A program made the position numbers and the translations under genes. A DNA stretch of 64,000 bases from Micromonospora parathelypteridis (GTDB taxonomy: Bacteria; Actinomycetota; Actinomycetes; Mycobacteriales; Micromonosporaceae): assembly GCF_014201145.1 (NCBI RefSeq), contig NZ_JACHDP010000001.1, positions 6,510,001 through 6,574,000 on the forward strand, in the 5' to 3' direction. Within the stretch, counting starts at the first letter, position 1. The number at the start of each line of letters is the position of its first letter. Positions 49,566-58,292 of this stretch are shown here, one piece after another. The notes beneath the pieces are model-generated. The model worked only from the letters and a program-made list of their open reading frames with translations, was not told where the DNA came from and did no database searches.

Positions 49566-51521
49566 GTGTTCACTCGCGTCACGCGCACACTGTTGGCGTC
49601 GGTGGTGGCCCTGGGTGCCGTCACGGCAGTGCCGGGCGCGGCCCAGGCGGCACCGGCCACGGGTTACGAGGCGTTCTTTGACAACCTCGTGCCGGCACAG
49701 TTGGCAAAGTATCGGATTCCCGGTGCCGCGGTCGTTGTCGTCGACGGCCAGCACCCACTGTTCGCCCGGGGATACGGCCTGGCCGACGTGGACACCCGCG
49801 TACCGGTGTCGCCGGACAGGACCGGCTTCTTCATCGCCTCGAACGCGAAGCTGTGGACCACGACCGCCGTGATGCAACTGGTGGAACAGGGCAAGCTGGA
49901 CCTGAACACGGACGTGAACCGCTATCTCACCGCCTTCAAGATTCGCGACAGCTACCCGGGCCAGCCGGTGACCCTCGCGCATCTGCTCACCCATACCTCA
50001 GGGTTCGTCGACGAGATCGTAGGGGCGGCGGTCCGCGACCCGGCCGACGCGCAACCGCTGGCCGATTACCTGGCTGAGCATCAGCCCGAACGGGTTCGGC
50101 GCCCCGGCACTCTCGCCTCGTACGACAACTACGGGTTCACCCTCGCGGGCTACCTGGTGCAGGTCGTCTCCGGAGAGCCCTTCGACCGGTACGTGGCGAC
50201 GCACCTCCTGCAGCCGCTGGGTATGTCCGGCTCCACCGCCAGTCAACCACCCACCGCAGCCGTCAACGCCACCCTCGCCCAGGGCTACCGGCCGCAGGAC
50301 GACAGACAGGTGCGGGTGCAGGGCCAGTACGGGCCGATGGTGCCAACCGGCGCCGGTGTGGTCTCCACCGCCACCGACATGGGCCGCTTCCTCAGCGACC
50401 AGTTGCGTACGAGTACCTCTCCGATCCAGCCACAGCTGCTCGATCCGACCGCACTCCGCCAGATGCAGACGCGACAGTTCAGCCACGACCCGCAGCTCCC
50501 CGGCATGGCCTTCGGCTGGCAGGAACACCCCCGCGACGGGCAACTCGTCCTCGCCAAGGACGGCGATGTCCCGGGCTTCCACAGCAACGCGGCGCTGCTG
50601 CCCGACAAGGGCATCGGCATCTTCGTCGTCTACAACGGTGACGGCGTGGATGGCACTGCCTCCTGGGCCGGCAAGGAGGTCGTCGACGAGTTCGTGGGGT
50701 CGTTCTTCCCCGGCGCAGCCACCACCGGTGGGAACGCGGTTGCGGCCGGCCAAGATCCGGAGGTGGCCGGCAGCCTCAACCAGTACGAGGGCGACTACCG
50801 GGTGACCCGTACCGCGGAGGATCTCACCAAGGCGGCCGCGCTGATGTCCTCGGTGTCGGTCGAGGTCGGCCCCGACAACACCCTCACCACCCGAGGGCCG
50901 CTCTCGCCCGACCCGGACAAGGTCACCCAGCACTGGACGCCGATCGGACCACGGTTGTTCCAGGAGCGCGGCGGCCAGGACCAACTGGGCTTCCGCGTCG
51001 ACGGCGATGGGCAGATCGCGGCGCTCTTCGATACCAGCAACCCGACCATCGCCTACCAACGACTGGCCTGGTGGCAGTCACCCACCCTGCACCAGGTGCT
51101 CCTGGTCGGCGCGCTGACGGTGCTACTCGTCACCCTGCTCTACTATCCGATCGCCGTGTTGGTCCGCCTGCTGCGCCGCCGCAGCCCTGCTGCCGGCACC
51201 CGGTGGAGCACCACCGCACGGCTCGCGGCATGGATCACCGCGGCCCTCGCCACAGCGTTCACCGCCGGCCTCGCAGTTCTGTTCTCCGACGGCAACCGGC
51301 TGCAGGAGAGCATCCTGCTCGGGAAGTCGCCGGTGGTGATCACCGTCCTGGCGATGTCGACGACGGCGGTGGTCACCGCGGCGGCCACCATCACGGGGAC
51401 GGTGGCGGCATGGCGTCGGGGTTGGTGGACCCTGCCCGGACGCCTACACCACACCGCCGTTTCCCTCGCCGCAGTCGTCTTCCTCGGCGTCGTGTCGATC
51501 TACCACCTCACGCTCGCTTGA
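49566..51521 (+). CDS. Secreted serine hydrolase (beta-lactamase/PBP4-like) with C-terminal membrane segments
   Basis: A 651-residue protein from GTG 49566 with AGGGAG upstream. A Sec signal (TLLASVVALGAVTAVPGAAQA) precedes the class C-like serine hydrolase domain: SxxK motif SNAK (FIASNAKLWTTTAVMQLV), Y-x-N motif as YDN (LASYDNYGFTLAGYLV) and a FHSNAALLPDKGIGIFVVY region. A beta-rich domain follows (residues about 400-510) and four membrane segments end the protein (about 520-650). This layout is typical of actinobacterial esterase/peptidase-like proteins; substrate unknown. Confidence 0.78.
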   Translation: MFTRVTRTLLASVVALGAVTAVPGAAQAAPATGYEAFFDNLVPAQLAKYRIPGAAVVVVDGQHPLFARGYGLADVDTRVPVSPDRTGFFIASNAKLWTTTAVMQLVEQGKLDLNTDVNRYLTAFKIRDSYPGQPVTLAHLLTHTSGFVDEIVGAAVRDPADAQPLADYLAEHQPERVRRPGTLASYDNYGFTLAGYLVQVVSGEPFDRYVATHLLQPLGMSGSTASQPPTAAVNATLAQGYRPQDDRQVRVQGQYGPMVPTGAGVVSTATDMGRFLSDQLRTSTSPIQPQLLDPTALRQMQTRQFSHDPQLPGMAFGWQEHPRDGQLVLAKDGDVPGFHSNAALLPDKGIGIFVVYNGDGVDGTASWAGKEVVDEFVGSFFPGAATTGGNAVAAGQDPEVAGSLNQYEGDYRVTRTAEDLTKAAALMSSVSVEVGPDNTLTTRGPLSPDPDKVTQHWTPIGPRLFQERGGQDQLGFRVDGDGQIAALFDTSNPTIAYQRLAWWQSPTLHQVLLVGALTVLLVTLLYYPIAVLVRLLRRRSPAAGTRWSTTARLAAWITAALATAFTAGLAVLFSDGNRLQESILLGKSPVVITVLAMSTTAVVTAAATITGTVAAWRRGWWTLPGRLHHTAVSLAAVVFLGVVSIYHLTLA

Positions 51522-51568
51522 CCTTGACACAGTGGCAAGGTCTTCAGTGGGGCGATGAGGTGGTTCCG

Positions 51569-52237
51569 ATGACCATGCCGAGAAACGGCACGAACACGAT
51601 GCGCGCTCTCCGGGGGCTGGAGAACGCCGACGCGTCGGTGCGGCTGCGCACAGCGCTGGCGGTCGGCACAAACCCTGATCCGCTGTTGATCGACAAGCTC
51701 ATCCAGCGATGCGCGATCGAGCCGGAATTCTACGTGCGCGAAATGCTGACCTGGGCGCTCATCCGCCACCCATCGCCACTGACGATCCCGAAGCTCATTG
51801 ACGAACTTCGGTCGGAGGGTACGCAGGCGCGCAGCCAGGCGCTGCACACGCTGTCCAAGATCGGGGATCGGCAGACGTGGCCAGCGATCACGCGGGCGCT
51901 CCTGACCGACGCCGACGACGAGGTGGCACGCAGCGCCTGGCGAGCGGCGGTCGTCCTCGTGCCCCAGGGTGCGGAGCCGACCCTGGCCGCAGTGTTGTCG
52001 ACACAGTTCGGGCGGGGCGAGCGCGAGACGCAGTTGAGCCTCAGCCGGGCGCTGATCTCGCTCGGTGAGGTGATCATGCCGACCCTGCGCGCGGCGAAGA
52101 CGGATCGCGACCCGCGCGTACGCGCGCACGCGACCGCCACGGAACGGCTGCTGGCCGACCCGGACGCCGGCTTCGAGCTCGCGATCGAGGAGGCGAAGCG
52201 GGTCGTGGCCCTCGGCAGGACCAGTGCGAACGGGTGA
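51569..52237 (+). CDS. HEAT-repeat protein
   Basis: A 222-residue all-helical protein with HEAT-like repeats about 30-35 residues long (for example ENADASVRLRTALAVG, REMLTWALIRHPSPLTIPKL, ARSQALHTLSKIGDRQTW, RETQLSLSRALISLG). The ATG at 51569 has GAGGTGG five bases before it. Only six bases separate its stop from the next gene, a MerR regulator that also carries HEAT repeats, so the two are probably one operon. A protein-protein scaffold is the default expectation. Confidence 0.75.
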   Translation: MTMPRNGTNTMRALRGLENADASVRLRTALAVGTNPDPLLIDKLIQRCAIEPEFYVREMLTWALIRHPSPLTIPKLIDELRSEGTQARSQALHTLSKIGDRQTWPAITRALLTDADDEVARSAWRAAVVLVPQGAEPTLAAVLSTQFGRGERETQLSLSRALISLGEVIMPTLRAAKTDRDPRVRAHATATERLLADPDAGFELAIEEAKRVVALGRTSANG

Positions 52238-52243
52238 TGTGCA

Positions 52244-53254
52244 GTGTTGATCGGTGAGGTGGCACGACGGTCCGGCGTCAGCGCCCGCATGCTGAGGCAC
52301 TACGAATCGCTCGGCCTGGTGCGGCCAACTGGCCGTACCGGAGCCGGCTATCGAGAGTATTCCAGCGAGGACATCCGGCTGATCTTCCAGGTCGAGAGCC
52401 TGCGGTCACTGGGGCTGTCGCTGCGTGATGTCCGGCGCGCGCTCGACGATCCCGCCTTCACACCCTCGGGTCTCGTCGATGACCTCGTCAGCCAAACGCG
52501 CAGACGGATCGCGGGCGAGATGGAGTTGCTCACGCGACTCCGCCGGATCGGTGCGGCGGAACCCGCCGACTGGGAGGACGTCCTCCAGATCGTCGCGCTC
52601 CTGCAGGCGTTGGGATCGGAGAGCGCGGGGAGGCGCCAGCGCGCGGCCCTGTCCTCGGTCGAAGAGGCTCCGGTACCGGTGGAGGCGTTGGTCGAGGCGG
52701 CGCTGAACGAGACGGACCCGAACGTCGCCGGGGCACTTCGCTGGGCTCTGGCGCAATCGGGCGACGGGGGATTGGCCCTGCTGGCGGAGGGCCTCGGCTC
52801 ACCAGAGGTCGAGGTGCGGAAACGCGCCGTTCAGGCCATCGCCGAGATCCCGACCGCGACCGCGACCGCACTGCTGCAGGGCGCCCTCGCGAACCCCGAC
52901 ATCGCGGTCCGCAGGTATGCGGCCCTGACGCTCGGGCCACGGGGAGTGGCCGACGCCGTCCCGACGCTCGTCGACATGGTCGTCGAGGAGGCGAATGATG
53001 TCGACGCTGCCGATGCGTTGAGCACGCTGGCGAGTGCTCCCGCGTTGGCGGATCAGATCGCGACCAGGCTCGTCGACCGCCTCGCCCACGGACCCGTCGA
53101 AGCGTCCGCCCGCCGACGGCTGGCACAGGCCCTGGCGGACATCCCGGGAAGCACCGCGGCGCGTGCCCTCGTCGACCTGGCACAGGACGACGACCGTGGA
53201 GTCGCGCTCACCGCGACCTACATTCTCCAGCTACGCGCAGACACGTCACCCTGA
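52244..53254 (+). CDS. MerR-type regulator fused to HEAT repeats
   Basis: A 336-residue protein starting at TTG. Residues 1-110 are a MerR winged helix and dimerisation helix (IGEVARRSGVSARMLRHYES, then GLVRPTGRTGAGYREYS). The remaining 220 residues are HEAT repeats (GALRWALAQSGDGGLALLA, VRKRAVQAIAEIPTATATAL, VRRYAALTLGPRGVADAVPT). MerR proteins normally end with a small ligand domain; the HEAT tail is an uncommon architecture and matches the free HEAT protein before it, as if they interact. Confidence 0.82.
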   Translation: MLIGEVARRSGVSARMLRHYESLGLVRPTGRTGAGYREYSSEDIRLIFQVESLRSLGLSLRDVRRALDDPAFTPSGLVDDLVSQTRRRIAGEMELLTRLRRIGAAEPADWEDVLQIVALLQALGSESAGRRQRAALSSVEEAPVPVEALVEAALNETDPNVAGALRWALAQSGDGGLALLAEGLGSPEVEVRKRAVQAIAEIPTATATALLQGALANPDIAVRRYAALTLGPRGVADAVPTLVDMVVEEANDVDAADALSTLASAPALADQIATRLVDRLAHGPVEASARRRLAQALADIPGSTAARALVDLAQDDDRGVALTATYILQLRADTSP

Positions 53255-53377
53255 ACGAGGGCCGGGCGACACCGTGGGAGGGGGCAGCCCACGCCCACGG
53301 CCCACGCGCCACCACGGGGCCGTCCACGTCTGGGGGTCCAGGCGGCTGATGGCCGAGGTAACGAGGGTGGGTCTGAG

Positions 53378-53492
53378 TGCCTTTGGAGCTGATGTCGCAA
53401 ACGATTCAGCCGCGCTGGTTGGCGTCGTCGGTTCACACGTCCGCCGTCCTCGCCCGGCCGGCGATGTCGCAGACGATTCAGCTCCAAAGGCA
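53378..53492. repeat. Paired direct and inverted repeat in an intergenic region
   Basis: A 13-base inverted pair (TGCCTTTGGAGCT at 53378-53390 and its complement at 53480-53492) encloses two near-identical 19-base direct repeats (GATGTCGCAAACGATTCAG at 53391-53409 and a one-base variant at 53463-53481). The whole lies in a 330-base gap (53255-53586) which otherwise shows no gene. The composite structure suggests a small mobile or regulatory repeat. Confidence 0.7.
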
Positions 53493-53586
53493 ACGACCGG
53501 CACACCCCTCACCGACGGCGTCAGTCTCGACAGAGCCGGGCCGGCGGGGGCAGAGCGCCGTCTACACCGCCGTCCGGCCAGCTCGA

Positions 53587-54792
53587 TCATGGCGCGAGCG
53601 TGAAACGGGTCCAGGTGGTCGCGTCCGTGGTGAGGAGAAAGTGGTCCGGCTCGCCGGTCGACCCGTCGTCGCTGCCGAAGAGCCAGGCGTACCCGGGTGC
53701 CACGCTGACCGAGCCGACGAGCGGACCGTACTCCCGGGCGACAGTGAAATGCCTCCCGTCGTCCCTGCTGACCAGGAGTCGCGCGAGGTTGTCGGATCCG
53801 GTGCCTTCACCCGAGGTGATGGCGAAGATCGATCCGTCCGATCCCAGCGTGAGGTCCCAGTGGGCCTGCGGCGGTAGCTTCGCGCCGGTGTCCGTCCAGG
53901 TCCTCGCGCCGTCCGTGGTCCGCAACAGCCGCATCGAGCCGCCCGTCGTCGGCGATTCGGTCAGCACGTACCCCTCCCGGTCATCGAGCCCCACTACCGC
54001 CACCACGCTCGCGTCGCCCCCCGCCTCCCAGCTGGTCCAGGTCGCGCCTCGGTCGACACTGCGGGCGACCGTCGCGCCCGAGGCCCTACCCATCTGGTAC
54101 GCCGCCCAGATGGCGCCGTCCGCGGCCGGATAGAGGGCGAACAGTGGACGCCACGACGGCCCGCTGGCGGTGAGTCGGTACACGGTCCCGCTCGACGGAT
54201 CCACCGCCAGTGGCTCCGACAGCGCCCCGCAGCCGAAGCCACAGAAGACCGGCCGGGCCGCCGTCGGGAACCTGGGTACGGCGACGATCGCGGTCTCCCC
54301 GTCCCGCCAGGTGCGGCCGTAGTCGGTGGAGAGGCGGAGGAACCCGGTATCGCTGACCAGGTAGGACCGATCACTGAGCACGGAGAACTCGATGCGACTG
54401 TCCACCGTCCCGGTGGAGCTGGCCGCACACCGGGTGCCCTGGAACCGGGCCGCGTCCCAGTCCGACCAGCTTCGGCCGCGATCGCCCGTGAACGAGAAGC
54501 GCAGGTCGCAGCCGTCCCGCCGTACGTCGACTCCGGACTCGGGCCCGGTCAGCGTGAAGTCGCCGGAGTACGTCGGGGACAGTTCCGCCGGGGCCGGCGG
54601 GTCCGCCCGGTCCGGCCCGGCGACCAGCGGTACGACGGTCAGCCCGGCCACCGCGACCAGTGCGGTCGCCACCAGCGCGACCGACCGGTGTCGGCGGGAC
54701 CGGGCGGTGGTGCGCAGCTCGTCGAGGGGAGGCTGCCGGACGGCGTCGGTGACGGTGTCCACGTCAAATCCGGAGAACTCACGACCGGACAT
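53587..54792 (-). CDS. Membrane-anchored BNR/sialidase-like beta-propeller protein (sigma-factor partner)
   Basis: A 401-residue protein. A cytoplasmic N-terminus of about 35 residues precedes one membrane segment (VALVATALVAVAGLTVVPLVA), then repeated Asp-box motifs (S-x-D-x-G-x-T-W; for example LSTDYGRTW, RSVDRGATW, RTTDGARTW) of a beta-propeller. Its start overlaps the ECF sigma gene stop by 14 bases. Such proteins are downstream of ECF factors in actinobacteria and may act as the membrane-bound sensor or anti-sigma element; the N-terminal short domain would then bind sigma. Confidence 0.72.
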   Translation of the reverse strand: MSGREFSGFDVDTVTDAVRQPPLDELRTTARSRRHRSVALVATALVAVAGLTVVPLVAGPDRADPPAPAELSPTYSGDFTLTGPESGVDVRRDGCDLRFSFTGDRGRSWSDWDAARFQGTRCAASSTGTVDSRIEFSVLSDRSYLVSDTGFLRLSTDYGRTWRDGETAIVAVPRFPTAARPVFCGFGCGALSEPLAVDPSSGTVYRLTASGPSWRPLFALYPAADGAIWAAYQMGRASGATVARSVDRGATWTSWEAGGDASVVAVVGLDDREGYVLTESPTTGGSMRLLRTTDGARTWTDTGAKLPPQAHWDLTLGSDGSIFAITSGEGTGSDNLARLLVSRDDGRHFTVAREYGPLVGSVSVAPGYAWLFGSDDGSTGEPDHFLLTTDATTWTRFTLAP

Positions 54793-55303
54793 CGATCCTC
54801 CCGGGTTCCGTAGTGTGGGCGGTGTCGGGGGTGTCGGCGAGCAGGGCTGCCAGGGCGTGCCGGCCCCGGGACAGCCGGGACTTCACCGTCCCGGCTGACA
54901 CGCCCAACGTGGCGGCTACCTCGTCCACCGGCAGGTCGACGAGGTAGTGCAGTGCCAGGGCGTGCCGCTGCCCCTCCGGCAGTACGCGCAGCGCGGCGAG
55001 CAGGGCGAGGTGCTCGGGCGAGTGGTCGGCGACGGCCGGAGGCGGGCCGATGCGGCGCAGCAGGCCGTCGAGCACCTGGCGGCGCCGGAACCGGCTGCGG
55101 GCCCAGTTTACGGCGACGCGGCGCAACCACGCCTCCGGGTTCTCCAACCCGGCGAATCGCCCAGGCGACACGAGTGCCCGGGTGAACGCCTCCTGGACCG
55201 CCTCCTGCGCCTCGGTCAGGTCACCGGTCACCGCGTACAGCTGGACCACCAGGCGCCGGAAACAGTTGGCGTAGAGCTCGGAGATCAGATCACCTTCGGA
55301 CAC
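54779..55303 (-). CDS. ECF-type RNA polymerase sigma factor (SigE-like)
   Basis: A 174-residue sigma-70 family factor. Region 2 has LYANCFRRLVVQLYAVTGDL and AQEAVQEAFTRAL; region 4 has LPEGQRHALALHYLVDLPVDEVA and VSAGTVKSRLSRGRHAL. The GTG at 55301-55303 has GGAGAAGG upstream; longer starts at 55321 or beyond are possible. It is followed in the same operon by the BNR-repeat membrane protein. Confidence 0.83.
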   Translation of the reverse strand: MSEGDLISELYANCFRRLVVQLYAVTGDLTEAQEAVQEAFTRALVSPGRFAGLENPEAWLRRVAVNWARSRFRRRQVLDGLLRRIGPPPAVADHSPEHLALLAALRVLPEGQRHALALHYLVDLPVDEVAATLGVSAGTVKSRLSRGRHALAALLADTPDTAHTTEPGRIDVRS

Positions 55304-55419
55304 CGTCACCCCCTTCTCCATGACACCCACCAACGGGCCGGGCAGAAGGTTCCGGTGGCCGGCCAGAATAATCCGACCGGCGATATTCCCCTGTCGGCGC
55401 GGTACGCGTACCACGCAGA

Positions 55420-55935
55420 ATGCTCGTCGTGGCGAAAGAGCACGTGTTGGCGAAGGTGGATGCCGACCTGCGGCGAGGGCATGTCCACCCTGCGATGCAG
55501 CGGCTGGCGAGCCTGAACGCCGCGTACCCCGATGACCTGGAGTTGCGCGCCCGGCGTGCGGCCCTGTACCGGCAGGTGGGCAACGTGGCCGAGGCCGGGC
55601 GGTGGGGGTTTCTCAGCGAGGAGGCCACCGCCGAGGAGGCCGCCGCGTTCGAGCGGGCCTACCCGGGTGCCTGGCAACGCCTGCTCGTGCTGAAGGTGAC
55701 CGCCGACCCCAGCGACCGGCTCGGGCCGCTGGCGGGCGCGCGGCTCCGCCGCCTGGTCGAGCAGGCTGGTGAGGAAGGCCCCGCCCCGGTCACCTGGGTG
55801 GACGTCGGCCCCCGGCCTGGGGAGCCCAGCTCGTGGCTCGACGAACTGGGCTGCCTGGTGGCGGCGGTGTTCGGGCTGATCGCGGTGGCGCTGGCCGTCG
55901 TCGGCCTGATCACCGTGATCCGTTGGGCGCTGTAG
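55420..55935 (+). CDS. DUF6584 family protein
   Basis: A 171-residue protein: helical N-terminal part with repeat-like helices (AKEHVLAKVDADLRRGHVHP, ELRARRAALYRQVGNVAEA), a flexible acidic middle, and a C-terminal membrane segment (CLVAAVFGLIAVALAVVGLI). Similar proteins (DUF6584) occur widely in actinobacteria with unknown function. Divergent from the ECF sigma factor, with about 115 bases between. Confidence 0.7.
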   Translation: MLVVAKEHVLAKVDADLRRGHVHPAMQRLASLNAAYPDDLELRARRAALYRQVGNVAEAGRWGFLSEEATAEEAAAFERAYPGAWQRLLVLKVTADPSDRLGPLAGARLRRLVEQAGEEGPAPVTWVDVGPRPGEPSSWLDELGCLVAAVFGLIAVALAVVGLITVIRWAL

Positions 55936-56058
55936 GCGCATCGGACGTTCTATCGCGAACCGGGCGCATCAGGCGGGCGTACCGCATAGCGTCACGGTGG
56001 CGGCGGCGCGCCGCTCCGTCGGCGCGCTGGCGGTCACGCCCACCCGAAGGGACCGGAC

Positions 56059-57009
56059 ATGGACCGTGTCGACAGTGTGCTCCTGCCGGAGTTGGACGGG
56101 CCGGTGCCGGCGACGCTGCCGAGCACGCTGGGCCTGCTGAGTCTGGCGCTGGGCGTCGGTGCCCTGGTCGCGCCCGGACCCCTCGCACGACTGACCGGGG
56201 TGGACGACTCCGCGGCCGCGCGCATGGTGATCCCGGCCGTCGGCCTGCGGGAGTTGGGCAGCGCCGCCGGCCTGATCAGCGGCCGACGCCCGGCCGGCTG
56301 GGCGTGGAGCCGGGTGGTCGGCGACGCCATGGACCTGACCCTGCTCGGCCGAGCCCTCGCAGACCACGGCGGTGAACGGCGCCGCCGCCTGACACTGACC
56401 GCCGCCGTGATCGCCGGCATCACCGCCGTCGACGTCCTCGCCGCCGTACGGATCGGGCGGGCCCAACGGGCCCGGGCGCGGATGATCCGGATGGAGATCG
56501 CGGTGACGGTGAACCGGTCACCCGCCGAGGCGTACCGGTTCTGGCGGGACGTCGAGAACCTGCCCCGGTTCATGGCCCACCTGGAGTCGGTACGCGCCGA
56601 CGACCTGCGCCGCTCGCACTGGATCGCTCGCGCCCCGGCCGGGCAGCGCGTCGAGTGGGACGCCGAGATCATCGACGACCAGCCGAACAAGGCGATCACC
56701 TGGCGTTCGCTGCCGGGGACCCGGGTGCCCAACGCCGGACGCGTCCGGTTCGTGCCCGCACCCGGCGACCGGGGCACCGAGGTCCGGGTGGAGCTGCGGT
56801 ACGCGCCGCCCGCCGGCGCGCTCGGCCGGGCGGTGGCGAAGCTCTTCGGTGAGGAACCCGAGCAACAGGTCCGTGACGACCTGCGCCGGTTCAAGCAGGT
56901 GCTGGAGGCCGGTGAGGTGGTCCGGTCCGAGGGCAGCCCCAACGGCATTTCCGTACGCCAGCAGGCCATGCAGCGTCCCGCCCAGCCGCTGCCGGCGTCC
57001 CGCCGCTGA
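56059..57009 (+). CDS. SRPBCC/polyketide-cyclase-like domain fused to membrane domain
   Basis: A 316-residue protein. The first 130 residues contain three to four hydrophobic segments (LGLLSLALGVGALVAPGP, AARMVIPAVGLRELG, LTAAVIAGITAVDVLAAV). Residues about 150-290 are an SRPBCC domain (VNRSPAEAYRFWRDVENLPRFM, then WDAEIIDDQPNKAITWRS). It is followed by a zinc alcohol dehydrogenase gene 27 bases on, an arrangement repeated in many actinobacteria. Function unknown. Confidence 0.75.
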   Translation: MDRVDSVLLPELDGPVPATLPSTLGLLSLALGVGALVAPGPLARLTGVDDSAAARMVIPAVGLRELGSAAGLISGRRPAGWAWSRVVGDAMDLTLLGRALADHGGERRRRLTLTAAVIAGITAVDVLAAVRIGRAQRARARMIRMEIAVTVNRSPAEAYRFWRDVENLPRFMAHLESVRADDLRRSHWIARAPAGQRVEWDAEIIDDQPNKAITWRSLPGTRVPNAGRVRFVPAPGDRGTEVRVELRYAPPAGALGRAVAKLFGEEPEQQVRDDLRRFKQVLEAGEVVRSEGSPNGISVRQQAMQRPAQPLPASRR

Positions 57010-57036
57010 CCGCCCCAGCTCCGAAAGGGACCGAGA

Positions 57037-58209
57037 ATGAAGGCCACCGCCTGGATGGGCACCGACAGCGTCAAGGTCATCGACGTACCCGATCCGAAGA
57101 TCATGAACGCCCGGGACGCCATCGTCCGGATCAGCACCACCGCGATCTGCGGCTCTGACCTGCACCTCTACCACGGCTACATCCCCGCGATGCGCAAGGG
57201 CGACATCCTCGGCCACGAGTTCATGGGCGAGGTGGTCGAGGTCGGCCCGCAGGTGCGCAACCTCAAGCCCGGTGACCGGGTGGTGGTGCCCTTCCCGATC
57301 TCCTGCGGACACTGCTCGTCCTGCCAGCGCGGCCTCTACTCGGTCTGCGAGAACTCCAACCCCAACGCCGGCATCGCCGAGAAGATCATGGGTCACTCGC
57401 CGGCCGGCATCTTCGGCTACTCCCACCTGCTCGGCGGGTACGCGGGCGGTCAGGCCGAGTACGCCCGGGTGCCGTTCGCCGACGTCGGCCCGGTCAAGGT
57501 GCCCGACGAGGTTCGCGACGACCAGGCGGTCATGCTCGCCGACGTGTTCCCGACCGGCTACATGGGCGCCGAGATGTGCGACATCAAGCCCGGGCAGGTG
57601 ATCGCCGTCTGGGGCGCCGGGCCGGTCGGGCTGTTCGCCGCCGCCAGCGCCCGGCTGCTCGGCGCGGAACGGGTGATCGTCATCGACCGGTTCCCGTACC
57701 GGCTGCGGCTGGCCGAGGAACACGTCGGCGCCGAGACGATCAACTATGAACAGGCTGACGTGCTGGACACACTCAACGAGATGACCGCCGGCCGGGGGCC
57801 CGACGCGTGCATCGACGCGGTCGGCCTGGAGGGACACCACGGCAACGCCGCCATGTACGCGTACGACCGGGCCAAGCAGGCCGCCCGGGTCGAGACGGAA
57901 CGGCCGTTCGCGCTGCGCCAGGCGATCCTCGCCTGCCGTTCGGGAGGGGTGGTCTCGGTCGTCGGCGCGTACGGCGGTTTCGTCGACAAGTTCCCGATGG
58001 GCGCCTTCATGAACCGATCGCTGATCATGCGGACCGGTCAGTGTCACGTCCAGCGCTACACCCGGCCGCTGCTGGAGCGGATCCGGCGCGGTGAGATCGA
58101 CCCGAGCTTCATCGTCAGCCACCGGATGCCGCTGCGCGACGCCCCGAAGGGCTACAAGATCTTCCAGAAGAAACAGGACGACTGTACGAAGGTGCTGCTC
58201 ACGGTCTGA
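57037..58209 (+). CDS. Zinc-dependent alcohol dehydrogenase, FdhA-like
   Basis: A 390-residue medium-chain dehydrogenase. Catalytic zinc ligands lie in TTAICGSDLHLYHGYIP and GHEFMGEVVEVG; structural zinc cysteines are in SCGHCSSCQRGLYSVC. The coenzyme-binding fold is AVWGAGPVGLFAAASARLLG. The long C-terminal segment with DACIDAVGLEGHHGNAAMY resembles the glutathione-independent formaldehyde dehydrogenase branch. It probably oxidises an aldehyde or alcohol using NAD. It follows the SRPBCC gene, and the pair is likely one transcription unit. Confidence 0.87.
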   Translation: MKATAWMGTDSVKVIDVPDPKIMNARDAIVRISTTAICGSDLHLYHGYIPAMRKGDILGHEFMGEVVEVGPQVRNLKPGDRVVVPFPISCGHCSSCQRGLYSVCENSNPNAGIAEKIMGHSPAGIFGYSHLLGGYAGGQAEYARVPFADVGPVKVPDEVRDDQAVMLADVFPTGYMGAEMCDIKPGQVIAVWGAGPVGLFAAASARLLGAERVIVIDRFPYRLRLAEEHVGAETINYEQADVLDTLNEMTAGRGPDACIDAVGLEGHHGNAAMYAYDRAKQAARVETERPFALRQAILACRSGGVVSVVGAYGGFVDKFPMGAFMNRSLIMRTGQCHVQRYTRPLLERIRRGEIDPSFIVSHRMPLRDAPKGYKIFQKKQDDCTKVLLTV

Positions 58210-58292
58210 CCGGGGACGTCCACGCGGCGGCGTCGCGTACGGTGGCGGCCGACAATCGGAGGCATCAGGACCCCCTCCGGGAAGGGGCACCC

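Noticed and set aside
53246..53590. Antisense frame in the repeat-bearing intergenic region.
   Set aside because: It reads through the repeat element and has a proline/arginine composition typical of chance frames.
56518..58290. A 590-residue open frame on the minus strand opposite the SRPBCC and alcohol dehydrogenase genes.
   Set aside because: The plus-strand frames have clear family motifs and ribosome-binding sites; the antisense frame is open only because of high GC3.
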